Source of the DNA: Coleofasciculus sp040219735
GTDB taxonomy: Bacteria > Cyanobacteriota > Cyanobacteriia > Cyanobacteriales > Coleofasciculaceae
Reading direction: 5' to 3' (one strand)
Assembly (NCBI GenBank): GCA_040219735.1
Contig: JAVJRX010000050.1
Length of the DNA: 64,000 nucleotides
In this document: positions 34,028-43,639 of the stretch, piece after piece
Layout of the letters: each line of letters begins with the position of its first letter
How positions within the stretch are numbered: the stretch's first letter is position 1
Position numbers and translations under genes: made by a program
Notes under the pieces: model-generated
What the model saw: only the letters and a program-made list of their open reading frames with translations
What the model was told of the DNA's origin: nothing
Databases searched by the model: none

Positions 34028-37000
34028 CTAAGACTTTTTCAAAGCATACCCTAGTAACCAAAACAATAATATAGCAATGAGCGCGATAGCTGTGGGTATA
34101 GGCGACTTAGAAACAGTAATCACCACACTGATAACTGCAACGAGTAGGAATATTACCTGTAAAATTAATATCAGTGGTCGCTTTCCGATAAAATTGCGAC
34201 TTTGAAACGCGGCTGGACTTCTCAATTGTAACCACCAGTAGACGAGTTGTAATGATTTATTCACAAATTGATAGCTTAAAAGCCCTTGAAGTTTATTCGC
34301 ACGTCGCTTTCCTAGAGTAGTAATCATAATATCTCGCAGGATTAAAGCCGCACGAGTAGCAAGATTTGCCAGCACAATTCCGGGAATATCTTTTAAAATA
34401 GTTTCTTTACCAATCCGGTATTGATTGCGAAAGAAGTCTTCTTTGGCTTGAGGCGAAAACCTCCCAATAGCATCTTTGGCTAATTTTCCCGCTGCTAAAG
34501 TATTCACCGTTTTCTCAAAATAACCGGGAACGGGTTGATAGCTTGGTGGTTCATCACCGAGTTGAGTCAGCAATCGTTCCACATCATCCGGATCAGTCGG
34601 TTTAACCCGCTGGCGATTCCAGGTTAATTGTTCGCTGATTTCATCTTCAATCACGGTTTCTAAGTCGGTCATTAAAATTGAGCGATGACCTTCTAAAACC
34701 AGATCGTCTAAAATGATATGCATCGCTGCATCAGACAGGTTTGGCTCAGCTAATAGGCGAAGATGGGATTTTAGTTTCTGGCGAGTGTTGACTGTGCAAT
34801 CGGGGAAACAGTCTTGAATGAGTTGTTCGATGTATTCATCTTCTGTACATCCTTCTTTGTAGGTTTGTCGCGCCAAAAAACGTGAAAAATTTTGCACCGA
34901 TTCACGGGTAACTAAGGCTTCAACAATGCGATTGAGTCCATCCAATCGCCCCCACAACATATCATTGGAACGCCAGGATTTCTTAAAAAATCCGCCAAAA
35001 GCTCGAAAGGTATCCCCCGCTAATTTATCATCTAAGGTTTTCCCCTTACCTAAACCTAGCTGAGCATCATCTGGACTAAAGCGGATTGTCTCAATGATAT
35101 CTTTTTCGGAAAGATTGGTTAAATATTCAAAGGGATAAAGTACCCGATCTAAGTGACAGAAATTTTGATAACGATTGATAATATCGTCACAATGAATGAG
35201 GTTACTATTTTTAATTAATGTTTCTGATGCCTGATCAATTTGATAGAGAATGGAGCAAAAGAGTTCACTACAGTTGTCCGACTCGCTATCCTGATATTTT
35301 TGAGCCAACCAAATACGATTAAGGAGTGATGGGTCATTATCGAGTTGGCTAATTTTTTGCTGGAATTGTTCAATAATACTGGAAATCTGTTTTTGCGGTA
35401 ACCAGTCCCTCGGTTTTTCTTGAAGCTGGTCTAATTCTAATTCTAACTGTTCTGCAGCGGTGGGTAATGTCTTAAAAAAGTTGGCGGGAACGAACTCCAG
35501 GCGATTTTGGTCTAAGCCGGATGGGGAGAGGTCATCTAAACCATCCGCATCCAAGAAGAAGCGGTGCAAACGCAAGAGGCGATCATAGACTTGCTTGCGC
35601 CACTGTTGTTGAAATTCCGAATCCGAATTTTCTAAACTTTCCTCTAGTAAACTGTAGAAGGATTCACTAACTTGAGGATGACTGAGTAATGTATCTAAAC
35701 TAAAGCGAATAACTTCTAGCAGTTTAAGTTGTCGATTTAAACGACTGACAAGTAATCGCTGCTTATTATATTCAACGATATCGCTTGTTTCATCGAGATG
35801 TTTAAAGAGCTTATCAATAATATAGAAATGCTTCCTCAAGGCATAGTCTATATCAAGATTACGAATTTGCTGACTGGCTTGTTGAAGAATTATGTCTTTA
35901 TCTTGACGGTCTGTCTGGCTAGTGATACCCGCTATTAGCTGTTGTCCTGTTTTATCTAAAATGACTTTTTTATCCTCCCCTGAAGCCGTGGTTTGCTCTC
36001 GATCCATGCGTAAAATCAGGGGGAGGATGCGATCGCGTAAACCAATCAGGCGACTGCGGAGGTAAATCTCTTCATTAACGGTAATTTCGTTAGCTGTGCC
36101 CGGTTGGGCTGGGTCTTTTGTTTCTACACTGGCGAGTAAGCTATTATAGCGGTAGATTTTATCATTTTGGGCTTGGATTAACTCCAAATCGTTGCTAATG
36201 CTTTCATAAGTGGGGAGTCCGACTAACGCATCCTGAAGCACTTCCCAGGTGGTGGGTTTCTCCATGGCATTAAATTTGGGATTCCCCAAGAAGCGATCGG
36301 GATTGGGGTCGATATAAATCAGCTTGCGATCGACGGGACGGTTAGCGGTGCGAAAATAGATATCTTTAATCGTGTAACTAAACGGGCGATTATCCAACAC
36401 TCCACCATCAATAAAATGGAGTTGATAACCCTCTTTTGGTCGTTGTTCGGGTAAGTCACGATTCTCCAATTGTCCCCATTGGATCAGTCGCTGATCGACA
36501 TCATTTGTATCTTCCTTTAAACCCACATTAACCGATGGAAAAGCCACGGGAAAGCATGAGGTAATTCGACAGAGTTTTGCCAGGGATTGATAGGTTTGTT
36601 CCGGAGTCCGACTTAAATCTGCTGGGTCACTATTCGGATTAAAGGGTTCGTAGCGTCCTTGACGATGCTTGAGGCGAAAAATCTGGCGGTGATTTTTGAC
36701 TTCAATGACTTGACCGGTATCGTCAAATACCTGGGAAATGCGTCCCAGCATATCGGTTCCGGTGACGAATAAATCGAGTTCATTAAACTCAGATACCCAC
36801 TCTCCCTCTGGCGCATCCGTGCGATTATAAATGCCTTTTTCAAACGCTTCCGCTAGGGCTGTTTGATAATACCCTGCACCATCCAAAACCGACTCCCGTT
36901 GGGTTTCCTGGGTTGAGGGGTGATGCATTAATTCGCGGATATTCCCACTCTCACGCCAAATTTGCCCAAATTCTTGAAAGTCAACAACCGCGTCTTTGGT

Positions 37001-37258
37001 GCTATTGGCAAGGGCGTAACTCAGCAACACGCCATTAATACCGCCGGCTGAGGTTCCGGAGAGGATATCCACAACAATATCCGCATCCGTTAGGGCTTTT
37101 ATCAGCTTATAGATACCTCTACCCCGTACAGCATTATAGAATTCGCGGCAGATACCATTCATATAAATGGCGAGAGAAACACCACCATAAACGACGAGTC
37201 CTAAGCGATGTTCGCGACGAAATTCCGGTTTTGGGAGGGGGTGACTGGGGGTAGACAT
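34028..37258 (-). CDS. Large patatin-like phospholipase with C-terminal membrane anchor
   Basis: 1076 residues from the ATG at 37258. An ATG at 37297 would add 13 residues of repeat-like origin. The patatin domain is N-terminal: LGLVVYGGVSLAIYMNG (oxyanion hole), GTSAGGIN at 68-75 with nucleophile Ser-70, and FIDGGVLDNRPF near residue 286 carrying the catalytic Asp. The central 600 residues are helical with no recognised domain. The last 50 residues contain two hydrophobic helices (LILILQVIFLLVAVISVVI; IALIAILLFWLLGYAL), so the enzyme is probably tethered to a membrane. Patatins in bacteria are lipases or phage-defence effectors. It lies downstream of the caspase and hydrolase genes on the same strand, suggesting joint action. 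Confidence 0.85.
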   Translation of the reverse strand: MSTPSHPLPKPEFRREHRLGLVVYGGVSLAIYMNGICREFYNAVRGRGIYKLIKALTDADIVVDILSGTSAGGINGVLLSYALANSTKDAVVDFQEFGQIWRESGNIRELMHHPSTQETQRESVLDGAGYYQTALAEAFEKGIYNRTDAPEGEWVSEFNELDLFVTGTDMLGRISQVFDDTGQVIEVKNHRQIFRLKHRQGRYEPFNPNSDPADLSRTPEQTYQSLAKLCRITSCFPVAFPSVNVGLKEDTNDVDQRLIQWGQLENRDLPEQRPKEGYQLHFIDGGVLDNRPFSYTIKDIYFRTANRPVDRKLIYIDPNPDRFLGNPKFNAMEKPTTWEVLQDALVGLPTYESISNDLELIQAQNDKIYRYNSLLASVETKDPAQPGTANEITVNEEIYLRSRLIGLRDRILPLILRMDREQTTASGEDKKVILDKTGQQLIAGITSQTDRQDKDIILQQASQQIRNLDIDYALRKHFYIIDKLFKHLDETSDIVEYNKQRLLVSRLNRQLKLLEVIRFSLDTLLSHPQVSESFYSLLEESLENSDSEFQQQWRKQVYDRLLRLHRFFLDADGLDDLSPSGLDQNRLEFVPANFFKTLPTAAEQLELELDQLQEKPRDWLPQKQISSIIEQFQQKISQLDNDPSLLNRIWLAQKYQDSESDNCSELFCSILYQIDQASETLIKNSNLIHCDDIINRYQNFCHLDRVLYPFEYLTNLSEKDIIETIRFSPDDAQLGLGKGKTLDDKLAGDTFRAFGGFFKKSWRSNDMLWGRLDGLNRIVEALVTRESVQNFSRFLARQTYKEGCTEDEYIEQLIQDCFPDCTVNTRQKLKSHLRLLAEPNLSDAAMHIILDDLVLEGHRSILMTDLETVIEDEISEQLTWNRQRVKPTDPDDVERLLTQLGDEPPSYQPVPGYFEKTVNTLAAGKLAKDAIGRFSPQAKEDFFRNQYRIGKETILKDIPGIVLANLATRAALILRDIMITTLGKRRANKLQGLLSYQFVNKSLQLVYWWLQLRSPAAFQSRNFIGKRPLILILQVIFLLVAVISVVITVSKSPIPTAIALIAILLFWLLGYALKKS

Positions 37259-37977
37259 CCTGCGATCGCGTCTTGAGGTGAGATATCCCCTATTCATAGC
37301 ACGTTATCGCTGATTGGGGAAGTTCCCCGACAATTGCATCAGCGCGGGTTTTGCCCCGTCGCGCCTATCGGTGCTATCCTCTCCCTAAACCTTCCTCTAC
37401 CTGAATTAGGGCGGGTTTAGTCACATCTTTTGTGCAACCGAAAAGATAATAGTGAAACCCCCATGAGACGTTATAACGCAACTTGGTATCATAAACAAAT
37501 CCAGGTTAGCTATCCCCGTTATAACCCAGTCCGCGCAGGCGGACTTTGTTTGTGTAGCAGCGATTTCAATCGCCGTGGCAAAAGGGGGTAATAAAGGCGG
37601 ATTTGGTATCAATCCCCAAATAAAAAAGAGAGCCACTCTCTCATGCAACTCTCTGGGGTACATCTACTACTCTTATAATCGCCTTGGGGGATTAGGAGTG
37701 TCACACTCAGTTTAAGATCAGTAGCACACAGGTAATACTGATCTGTTATTTTTTGCTGAGAGACTATTACAGGCGTTGCACTGACCTTAACCATTAATTG
37801 GGCGGTTAAAACCGCAGCTACACAAACTAAACCCGCCTGCGCGGGTTTCCACACCCCTAGTTTTTCATTAGTCCGCGTAGGTGGACTTTGTTTCGTTTGG
37901 TTCCGCGATTTCCTTTTCAAGAAGGCTTAAGTTTACTTTGTTATTGATTGCGTTCCTCACGCAAGAACTGCAAATTT
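37259..37977. other. Gene-free region rich in repeats
   Basis: Contains a copy of the 65-bp repeat (37510-37574), the GCGCAGGCGG/CCGCCTGCGC palindrome theme (GCCTGCGCGGGTTTC near 37837, CCGCGTAGGTGG near 37876), and purine-rich stretches. A 103-codon minus-strand ORF at 37609-37920 translates these repeats and is not a gene. Confidence 0.5.
37510..37574 (+). repeat. 65-bp repeat, copy 1 (downstream of caspase gene)
   Basis: Matches 40930-40994 at all but one base in the same orientation. It includes CCGCGCAGGCGGACTTTG (palindromic core) and AGCGATTTCAATCGCC (hairpin). The two copies lie on either side of the caspase-NB-ARC-TPR gene. Confidence 0.8.
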
Positions 37978-40836
37978 TCACAGATAGATAGTGATTGTTA
38001 GAGGATGTTCATCTCCCAACAGGCGTTTACTCACCTCTAAGGCTTGCAGATACAAAGGTTCGGCTTCACCATACCTTTTCTGTGATGAGTAGAGTAGAGC
38101 CAGATTGTTCAGACTGCATGCCACATCGGGATGGTCATCTCCCAACAGGCTTTTTCTCAACTCCAAGGCTTGCAGATACAAGGGTTCAGCTTCACCATAC
38201 CTTCCCTGTAATGAGTAGAGTTCAGCCAGATTGTTGAGACTTCTTGCCACATCAGGATGGTCATCACCCAACAGACGTTTTTTCAACTCTAAGGCTTGCA
38301 GATACAAAGGTTCGGCTTCACCATACCTTTTCTGTGATGAGTAGAGTAGAGCCAGATTGTTGAGACTTCTTGCTACATCGGGATGGTCATCACCCAGTCG
38401 GCGTTTATCTAACTCTAAAGCTTGCAGATACAAAGGTTCAGCTTCACTATACTTTTCCTTTGATAAGTAGAGTCCTGCCAGATTGTTCAGACTGGCTGCT
38501 ACATCAGGATGGTTATCACTCAGGAGGCGTTTACTCAACTCTAAGGCTTGCAGCAACAAAGATTCGGCTTCACTATACCTTGCCTGTGATTCGTAGAGTA
38601 GAGCCAGACTGTTCAGACTTCTTGCCACATCAGGATGGTCATTACCCAGCAGACATTTTCTCAACTCTAAGGCTTGCAGTAACAAAGGTTCGGCTTTTTC
38701 ATCCCTTCCCTGTGATCTGTAGAGATTACCCAGATTGTTCAGACTGGCTGCTACATCAGGATGGTTATCTCCTAAACGCTCTCTCGTTATCGATAAGTAC
38801 TGCTCGTACCAGGGTAACGCTTGTCTGTAAAGTCCTTGACCTTGATAAAATCGACCTAAGCCAACAAAAAACCACATTAAAGCCTCATCACTTAACCAAT
38901 CCTTTTGAGTCGTTGCAGCTTCTGCTAAGTGCGGAATCATTGGGGTAGCTATGACAATATCATCTTTAGTTGGCGTCTCAGGAATCTGCTGTGCTACCCT
39001 GACCATTCCCAGACAAAACCGTTGTTTAAGTTCTGATGCTTCCGTTAATTCCTCTAACTTCCCGTTCAAGAATTCCCGAATCAGTTGGTGCAGTTGATAA
39101 CTCCCTTTATCTACCCGTTCCAATAAACTCCGATTCACCAATTCATCATCTCTAGCATCCTCTAACTCTTCTACATCTTCGTCTAACCAGCATTGTTCCA
39201 CCCATTTCCAAGGAATGGGAGCCAACGCAAATACACTCAGCAAACCAGCTAACTTTTGAGCCTCTTGACTCAGTTCTTGCCAACTCAACTCAAATGCCGC
39301 TTCAACCCCCAATTGTGCGGTCATATCCCCATCTGGATTTTGTAGAGAACGGTGCTTTAACTCCAAACGTTGGCACATTTTCTTTAATGACAAATCAGGC
39401 TTACGCTGTAAATAGCGCCCCACTAATTCCAATCCCAAGGGTAAATAGCCTAATTCTTGACACAGACGTTTTGCCTGTTCCGGTTCTGCCTCTATTCGTT
39501 CTTGTCCAATCAATGACACTAGCAAAGCAATCGCGGCTTCTTCTGTGAGTACATCTAGATGTATTCGTTCAAAAGATGCCCCTAACCTTTGCCGTCTGGT
39601 GGTGATTAATACTTTAAACCGCGATTCCGCAGGTGGGAGATAGGGTTTTATCTGCCGATAATTTCGCACATCATCAAAGATGAATAGGACATCCCCTAAA
39701 CGCCAATGTCGCCAGCAGTAATCTATTTGTTCTGCTAACTTTAACCCATCGGGTAACTGTAAATCTAATTGAGTTCTGGCAAAACTAACAATCTGAGTTC
39801 CAACTACCGCCGCCCCCGCTTGTATCCAGCACAAGCCACCGGGATAGGTTCCCTGCTTGCGGTGGTGTTGGGCATATCGCAGAGCTAATTCGGTTTTACC
39901 CACGCCTCCCATCCCAGCTACGGCACAAATCGCGATACGCTCGGTTTGCTGTAATTGTTGATGTAATTGTTTCAGAGTTTCATCGCGTCCCACAAATTGA
40001 ATTACACCACTACGGGGTAGATTGTGGGGAATTTGAGGTGAGAGTTGGTTGGGATGATAAATATCTGTATCACCATCCCAATTTCGACGATACAAATAAG
40101 TGGGTAATTGTTTTTTATCTAATGCCTTAAATCGCTGTTTAACCTTCTCGGTAATTACCTCCATATCTGGCGGAAAACTACCATTCGATTCCTCCGCCAA
40201 GGCTTCCCTCACCGCTTGGGAAAAATATCCGGTTTTTTCCTCGCTAACCTTTGCCTTTTCTCCCTCTCTCGTTGCTAGCAGAACAAACTGCTGACTTTCA
40301 GTTTTTGGCTTGCCACTGGGAAATGTCTTAGAGCCTAAATTCGTCGGTCGCCCTTGCGACTCTAAAATATAATTGGCACAGGCATCAATAATACAAATAT
40401 GATGGGAAATTTTAAAACTATCTGAACTTAAATAAACCAGTAATGAATCCAAATCCAGATTCTGCCAATTCTGTTTCGTTGCATTGGCACAAAGTAGGCG
40501 ACGGTTTCGGGTTGAGGTAATCAAACCATGTCCCGCCCAAAATAGATAAAGTAAATCCCCTTTTTTCTCAGACAGAACATCGGTAATTAGAGTGGTAATA
40601 TTTGACTCGGTTGCTTCTTCTATTACCCATTCTGTTGACTCAGCCAATGTGCCATTTCCGGCTAACGGTGACAAGCACAGGCGAATATTGTCTCTGGGAA
40701 CGCCTCGCGCACTAAGCCACTGAGCAAACTTTAGAGCATCATTTACCTGTCCATCGACATTCCAACTATTTTCTTGGTATTTCTCGATACCAACAACTAA
40801 TCCATAAGTTTGTTCTGGTTTAACGCTAAATTTCAT
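37978..40836 (-). CDS. Caspase-NB-ARC-TPR protein (NLR-like)
   Basis: 952 residues with three modules. A caspase (peptidase C14) domain spans about 9-250: catalytic His-103 in FWAGHG and Cys-153 in IIDACAN. An NB-ARC/STAND ATPase follows: FVGRDETL near 281, Walker A GMGGVGKT at 308-315, Walker B DVLFIFDDV at 382-390, TTRR near 413 and the GLPL-like LGYLPLGLEL near 462. From about 655 a TPR array of 42-residue units (HPDVAxSLNNLAxLY consensus) has seven units, ending abruptly at HPLTITIYL. This is the architecture of NLR-like sensors: TPRs sense, NB-ARC oligomerises, the caspase cuts. The dyad is intact. Cyanobacteria encode many such proteins, mostly unstudied. It sits between a hydrolase and a patatin gene. 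Confidence 0.88.
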   Translation of the reverse strand: MKFSVKPEQTYGLVVGIEKYQENSWNVDGQVNDALKFAQWLSARGVPRDNIRLCLSPLAGNGTLAESTEWVIEEATESNITTLITDVLSEKKGDLLYLFWAGHGLITSTRNRRLLCANATKQNWQNLDLDSLLVYLSSDSFKISHHICIIDACANYILESQGRPTNLGSKTFPSGKPKTESQQFVLLATREGEKAKVSEEKTGYFSQAVREALAEESNGSFPPDMEVITEKVKQRFKALDKKQLPTYLYRRNWDGDTDIYHPNQLSPQIPHNLPRSGVIQFVGRDETLKQLHQQLQQTERIAICAVAGMGGVGKTELALRYAQHHRKQGTYPGGLCWIQAGAAVVGTQIVSFARTQLDLQLPDGLKLAEQIDYCWRHWRLGDVLFIFDDVRNYRQIKPYLPPAESRFKVLITTRRQRLGASFERIHLDVLTEEAAIALLVSLIGQERIEAEPEQAKRLCQELGYLPLGLELVGRYLQRKPDLSLKKMCQRLELKHRSLQNPDGDMTAQLGVEAAFELSWQELSQEAQKLAGLLSVFALAPIPWKWVEQCWLDEDVEELEDARDDELVNRSLLERVDKGSYQLHQLIREFLNGKLEELTEASELKQRFCLGMVRVAQQIPETPTKDDIVIATPMIPHLAEAATTQKDWLSDEALMWFFVGLGRFYQGQGLYRQALPWYEQYLSITRERLGDNHPDVAASLNNLGNLYRSQGRDEKAEPLLLQALELRKCLLGNDHPDVARSLNSLALLYESQARYSEAESLLLQALELSKRLLSDNHPDVAASLNNLAGLYLSKEKYSEAEPLYLQALELDKRRLGDDHPDVARSLNNLALLYSSQKRYGEAEPLYLQALELKKRLLGDDHPDVARSLNNLAELYSLQGRYGEAEPLYLQALELRKSLLGDDHPDVACSLNNLALLYSSQKRYGEAEPLYLQALEVSKRLLGDEHPLTITIYL
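37990..38780 (-). repeat. 126-bp tandem repeats encoding TPRs
   Basis: Six full 126-bp units and one partial encode the TPR array. The units near 37990-38400 are more alike at DNA level than codon degeneracy requires, for example the shared phrase AGGCTTGCAGATACAAAGG. This suggests recent duplication within the gene. Confidence 0.8.
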
Positions 40837-40929
40837 GTCCGCCTAAAAGGAGGATGTAGAGATGTGCCATGGCACGTCTGGGAGCTGGGGGAGATATCAC
40901 CTTTGTAGTTATACCAAATCCGGGGAACA

Positions 40930-40994
40930 CTATCCCCGTTATAACTCAGTCCGCGCAGGCGGACTTTGTTTGTGTAGCAGCGATTTCAATCGCC
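40930..40994 (+). repeat. 65-bp repeat, copy 2 (upstream of caspase gene)
   Basis: Near-identical partner of 37510-37574, with one mismatch. Just before it, at 40859-40880, is the dispersed palindrome GTGCCATGGCAC, also seen in variant form at 6404 and 19792. Confidence 0.8.
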
Positions 40995-41039
40995 TCCTCT
41001 TGCTTACTTACGCTCTACCAAACATACAAGGTAACTCCT

Positions 41040-42221
41040 TTATGGCAACCGGGGTATAATAGCCTTCCATACTGCTTTATTTGTCCAGTATGCCCCATGC
41101 GATCGCGGAAAGGGTTGTTTGCTATCCACCAATACATCTTGCACCTTATTGGGGAAGACATTTGCGCCAATATAACTCAGAAAATCCCGCAAGTCATAGA
41201 TATTTAACCAACTGGGAAAATAATCCGGTAGCGGTTCCCCGTATTCTAAACTGTAGAGGGCATTAATTTCATAGAAAAACGGCGCTTGAGAACCGGCTGT
41301 AATCAGCAATTCCACTTGTGGGAGAGGGTGTTGAACCAGCAAATCCACACAAGCAATCCCGCCTAAACTATGCGCCAATAAGACGACAGGAGGTTCCGCC
41401 TGCTCGATTTTAGCGCGAATGAAATCACGGATGCGATCGCCCCGACCTTGATAGAGCAAAATATCACAGGGCGTCGGTGAAACTGACTGGGTAATGATTC
41501 CCCGCCTGCGCTTAAGGTAAAACGTGCCAATTGGCTGTGCTAACTGAGATAGAGGCTTCACCACCCAATCCCCGATTCCCAACTCCGCCTCCCCCAACGC
41601 CAGACTCAGGAGTTTCACCACCTCTTCCCTTAATTCAGCATCGGTGAGTATGGGAGGATGTTTTTCCTGTTGCTCGCACTCAAACATTGCCTGAGCTACA
41701 ATCGCTCTAGCTATAGCGTCACGGTACTCCCCCAACTCCTCTGAGGCGTTTTGTAATGCTTGATGATAAGCCTCACTCTGGATAACGGTATCTCGCGCCT
41801 GCTCAAACACCTCAGCGATTCCCGCCACATCCAGTTTGGCTTGGAGTTCAGTAGACGGATTCAGGCGTTCGACGCGAGAGTTTAATTCATCACCCGGTTG
41901 TTCTCCAAAGGGATTCCCCCCCGTCTCATCCCCAGGTTTCAGCGATAGTACCTGCAATTCATAGAGAGGATTGTTGTAGAGTTGTTGCCAAAGGACAATG
42001 GAATAATCCTCTTCTTCCTCATCTAAAGCTAATGTGGAATCATATAAAGGAATAGAAGCGCCTTGAGCATTCAGTTTTGTCCCTAATTCATCACCCCAAA
42101 GACAACGCTCAACCTTGATATCTGGGCGTTCAAGATGAACGGTTTTCTCGATGAGTTTGAATGTTTCTTCATATCCAGGATTCCGGACTCCGGTACCGTG
42201 GACAAACAAAACTGTTGTCAT
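41040..42221 (-). CDS. Alpha/beta hydrolase, lipase-like
   Basis: 393 residues. The N-terminus TTVLFVHGTGVRNPGY is an oxyanion-hole strand-loop typical of alpha/beta hydrolases. The nucleophile elbow is AHSLGGIACVDLLV (GxSxG variant A-H-S-L-G) near residue 281. The catalytic His is likely in the C-terminal RSHGAYW. Between the two is a 200-residue mostly helical insertion, larger than usual. No signal peptide. It belongs to the broad PGAP1/triacylglycerol-lipase-like group often found beside caspase or STAND proteins in cyanobacteria, which is my recollection only. It is upstream of the caspase gene by 203 bp, on the same strand. Confidence 0.75.
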   Translation of the reverse strand: MTTVLFVHGTGVRNPGYEETFKLIEKTVHLERPDIKVERCLWGDELGTKLNAQGASIPLYDSTLALDEEEEDYSIVLWQQLYNNPLYELQVLSLKPGDETGGNPFGEQPGDELNSRVERLNPSTELQAKLDVAGIAEVFEQARDTVIQSEAYHQALQNASEELGEYRDAIARAIVAQAMFECEQQEKHPPILTDAELREEVVKLLSLALGEAELGIGDWVVKPLSQLAQPIGTFYLKRRRGIITQSVSPTPCDILLYQGRGDRIRDFIRAKIEQAEPPVVLLAHSLGGIACVDLLVQHPLPQVELLITAGSQAPFFYEINALYSLEYGEPLPDYFPSWLNIYDLRDFLSYIGANVFPNKVQDVLVDSKQPFPRSHGAYWTNKAVWKAIIPRLP

Positions 42222-42587
42222 CGTTTTTTAACGGGGGCTATGGCTGAATGAAAGGACAAATCAGCCTTATTTCGGTAAAGTGAAAACCAACTGCTTTCTC
42301 AAAATTCTCAACAACTTGAAAACCCGGGTTTTTAACAAAGAATCAAGGTTTCCAATCCGTTAGCCTTTACCGATTCAACCAATGCACATTATCTCGTGTT
42401 TGTCAACCTTATCAATGGACAATTGATAATTGATAATTGATAATTGATAATTGATTAATTGGGTCTAAGACCTCTTCGTTCACGAAGAAATTAAAAAAGA
42501 TTTTCCTTAATTTCAATCCTCTTCTTTTAAGGAGAGGTCATTATCCATTGTTCATTATCCATTGTCAATTTGTGAATTGTACAGCCA
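42222..42587. other. Gene-free region with simple repeats
   Basis: Includes five exact tandem copies of AATTGAT at 42421-42455, and CATTATCCATTGT repeated twice at about 42540-42565. No ORF or RNA is seen. Between the hydrolase start and prk end. Confidence 0.5.
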
Positions 42588-42619
42588 TCCCACGCCATAA
42601 TGGTTGATTTGGCGTGGGA
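42588..42619. terminator. Hairpin downstream of prk
   Basis: TCCCACGCCA at 42588-42597 pairs perfectly with TGGCGTGGGA at 42610-42619 around a 12-nt loop, 19 bp past the prk stop. There is no T-run on the minus strand, so it is either a stabilising 3' hairpin or a non-canonical terminator. Confidence 0.55.
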
Positions 42620-42637
42620 AACATCAGGCTAAATCAG

Positions 42638-43639
42638 CTATACACTCGCTGTCACTTGCGCCTTCGAGGTCAACCGTTCGTAAGTGGATCGCATCTTCAG
42701 ACCGACCAGAATTTGGAACAAGCCAGAGCCATTGTTAGAACCGGGATAGTCCTTGTGCTTGAGCAACAGTTCGGTCATCTCGCCATAGTATTTCGTGGAG
42801 GTGTTGCTGAGGTGACTTTCGATGTAAATCATCTCCTCTAGATTGTCAAACTGACCATCCACTTCCAACACGGAAACATCATGACCGAAGTAGCTATCTG
42901 GACCATAGTACAGCTTGATACCAGGATAGGCACAGGTCAACTTACGACCGCAGGGTCTCCAGTCAATGGTTGATCCTTCATCAAACAGATACACAGGCTC
43001 AAAGCCTTCTACACCATCTTTCTGAATCAAGCGCACCCGCAGGATCTTGGATTCCTTATCTTCTTTGATCAACTGAGTCGGTAATATCTGAATTACGACA
43101 TCAGCAAACTCTTTTTGGGGTTCGATGTAAGCGGTAAAGTCAGGGCGTCTAGCGTTAATAGATGCCAGAATATCTTCGTAGGTATGTCCCCGTTCTGCCA
43201 TGTCACGCTGGATTTTCCAGTTTATCTTCACTTCATCGCTGATATCAAGATAAACGCCGAAATCAACCAGCGATCGCACACGCTCATCATACAAGGGGTG
43301 CAATCCTTCAATGACCACGACTTTATTGGGTTCAACCCGTTCCGGTGGGTCAAGTTCACCCGTCTCGTGGTTATAAATTGGCTTATCAATTGCCTGACCA
43401 TTTTTGAGCGCTTTAACTTGCTCATACATCAGGTCAAAATTGTTCGCCTTGGGGTTAAGCGCTGTCACCCCTGCCGCTTTACGTCCTTTGCGGTCTAAGC
43501 TGTGATAGTCATCCAAGCAGATGACCGTCATAAACTCTTCACCAAACAGATCTGCCAAGCGACGCAGAAAAGTTGACTTCCCGCATCCAGAGTCTCCAGC
43601 AACGGCTATTAATACCACGCGGTCTAGCTGAGTGGTCAT
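42638..43639 (-). CDS. prk: Phosphoribulokinase
   Basis: Phosphorylates ribulose-5-phosphate to ribulose-1,5-bisphosphate, the Calvin-cycle acceptor. 333 residues as usual for cyanobacteria. Walker A GDSGCGKS is near residue 15-22, and Cys-19 within it plus the Cys in VICLDDYHS near 40 form the thioredoxin- and CP12-regulated pair. LNPKANNFDLMYEQVKAL, YNHETGELDPP and VVIEGLHPLYDERVR follow as in class II PRKs. The C-terminus KAQVTASV is normal. GAGGGAAAC lies just before the ATG. It is divergent from petH, with an 800-bp interval between them. Confidence 0.96.
   Translation of the reverse strand: MTTQLDRVVLIAVAGDSGCGKSTFLRRLADLFGEEFMTVICLDDYHSLDRKGRKAAGVTALNPKANNFDLMYEQVKALKNGQAIDKPIYNHETGELDPPERVEPNKVVVIEGLHPLYDERVRSLVDFGVYLDISDEVKINWKIQRDMAERGHTYEDILASINARRPDFTAYIEPQKEFADVVIQILPTQLIKEDKESKILRVRLIQKDGVEGFEPVYLFDEGSTIDWRPCGRKLTCAYPGIKLYYGPDSYFGHDVSVLEVDGQFDNLEEMIYIESHLSNTSTKYYGEMTELLLKHKDYPGSNNGSGLFQILVGLKMRSTYERLTSKAQVTASV

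Noticed and set aside
37609..37920. 103-codon minus-strand ORF
   Set aside because: It translates dispersed palindromic repeats (KPAQAGLVCVAAVLTAQ comes from the GCGCAGGCGG/TGTGTAGC repeat); no gene-like features.
38370..38948. 192-codon plus-strand ORF
   Set aside because: Antisense of the TPR array; its periodicity comes from the repeats.
42421..42455. AATTGAT tandem repeat as a possible origin-type iteron
   Set aside because: Only five 7-bp copies, with no DnaA boxes or replication gene nearby; a simple-sequence repeat is the plain reading.
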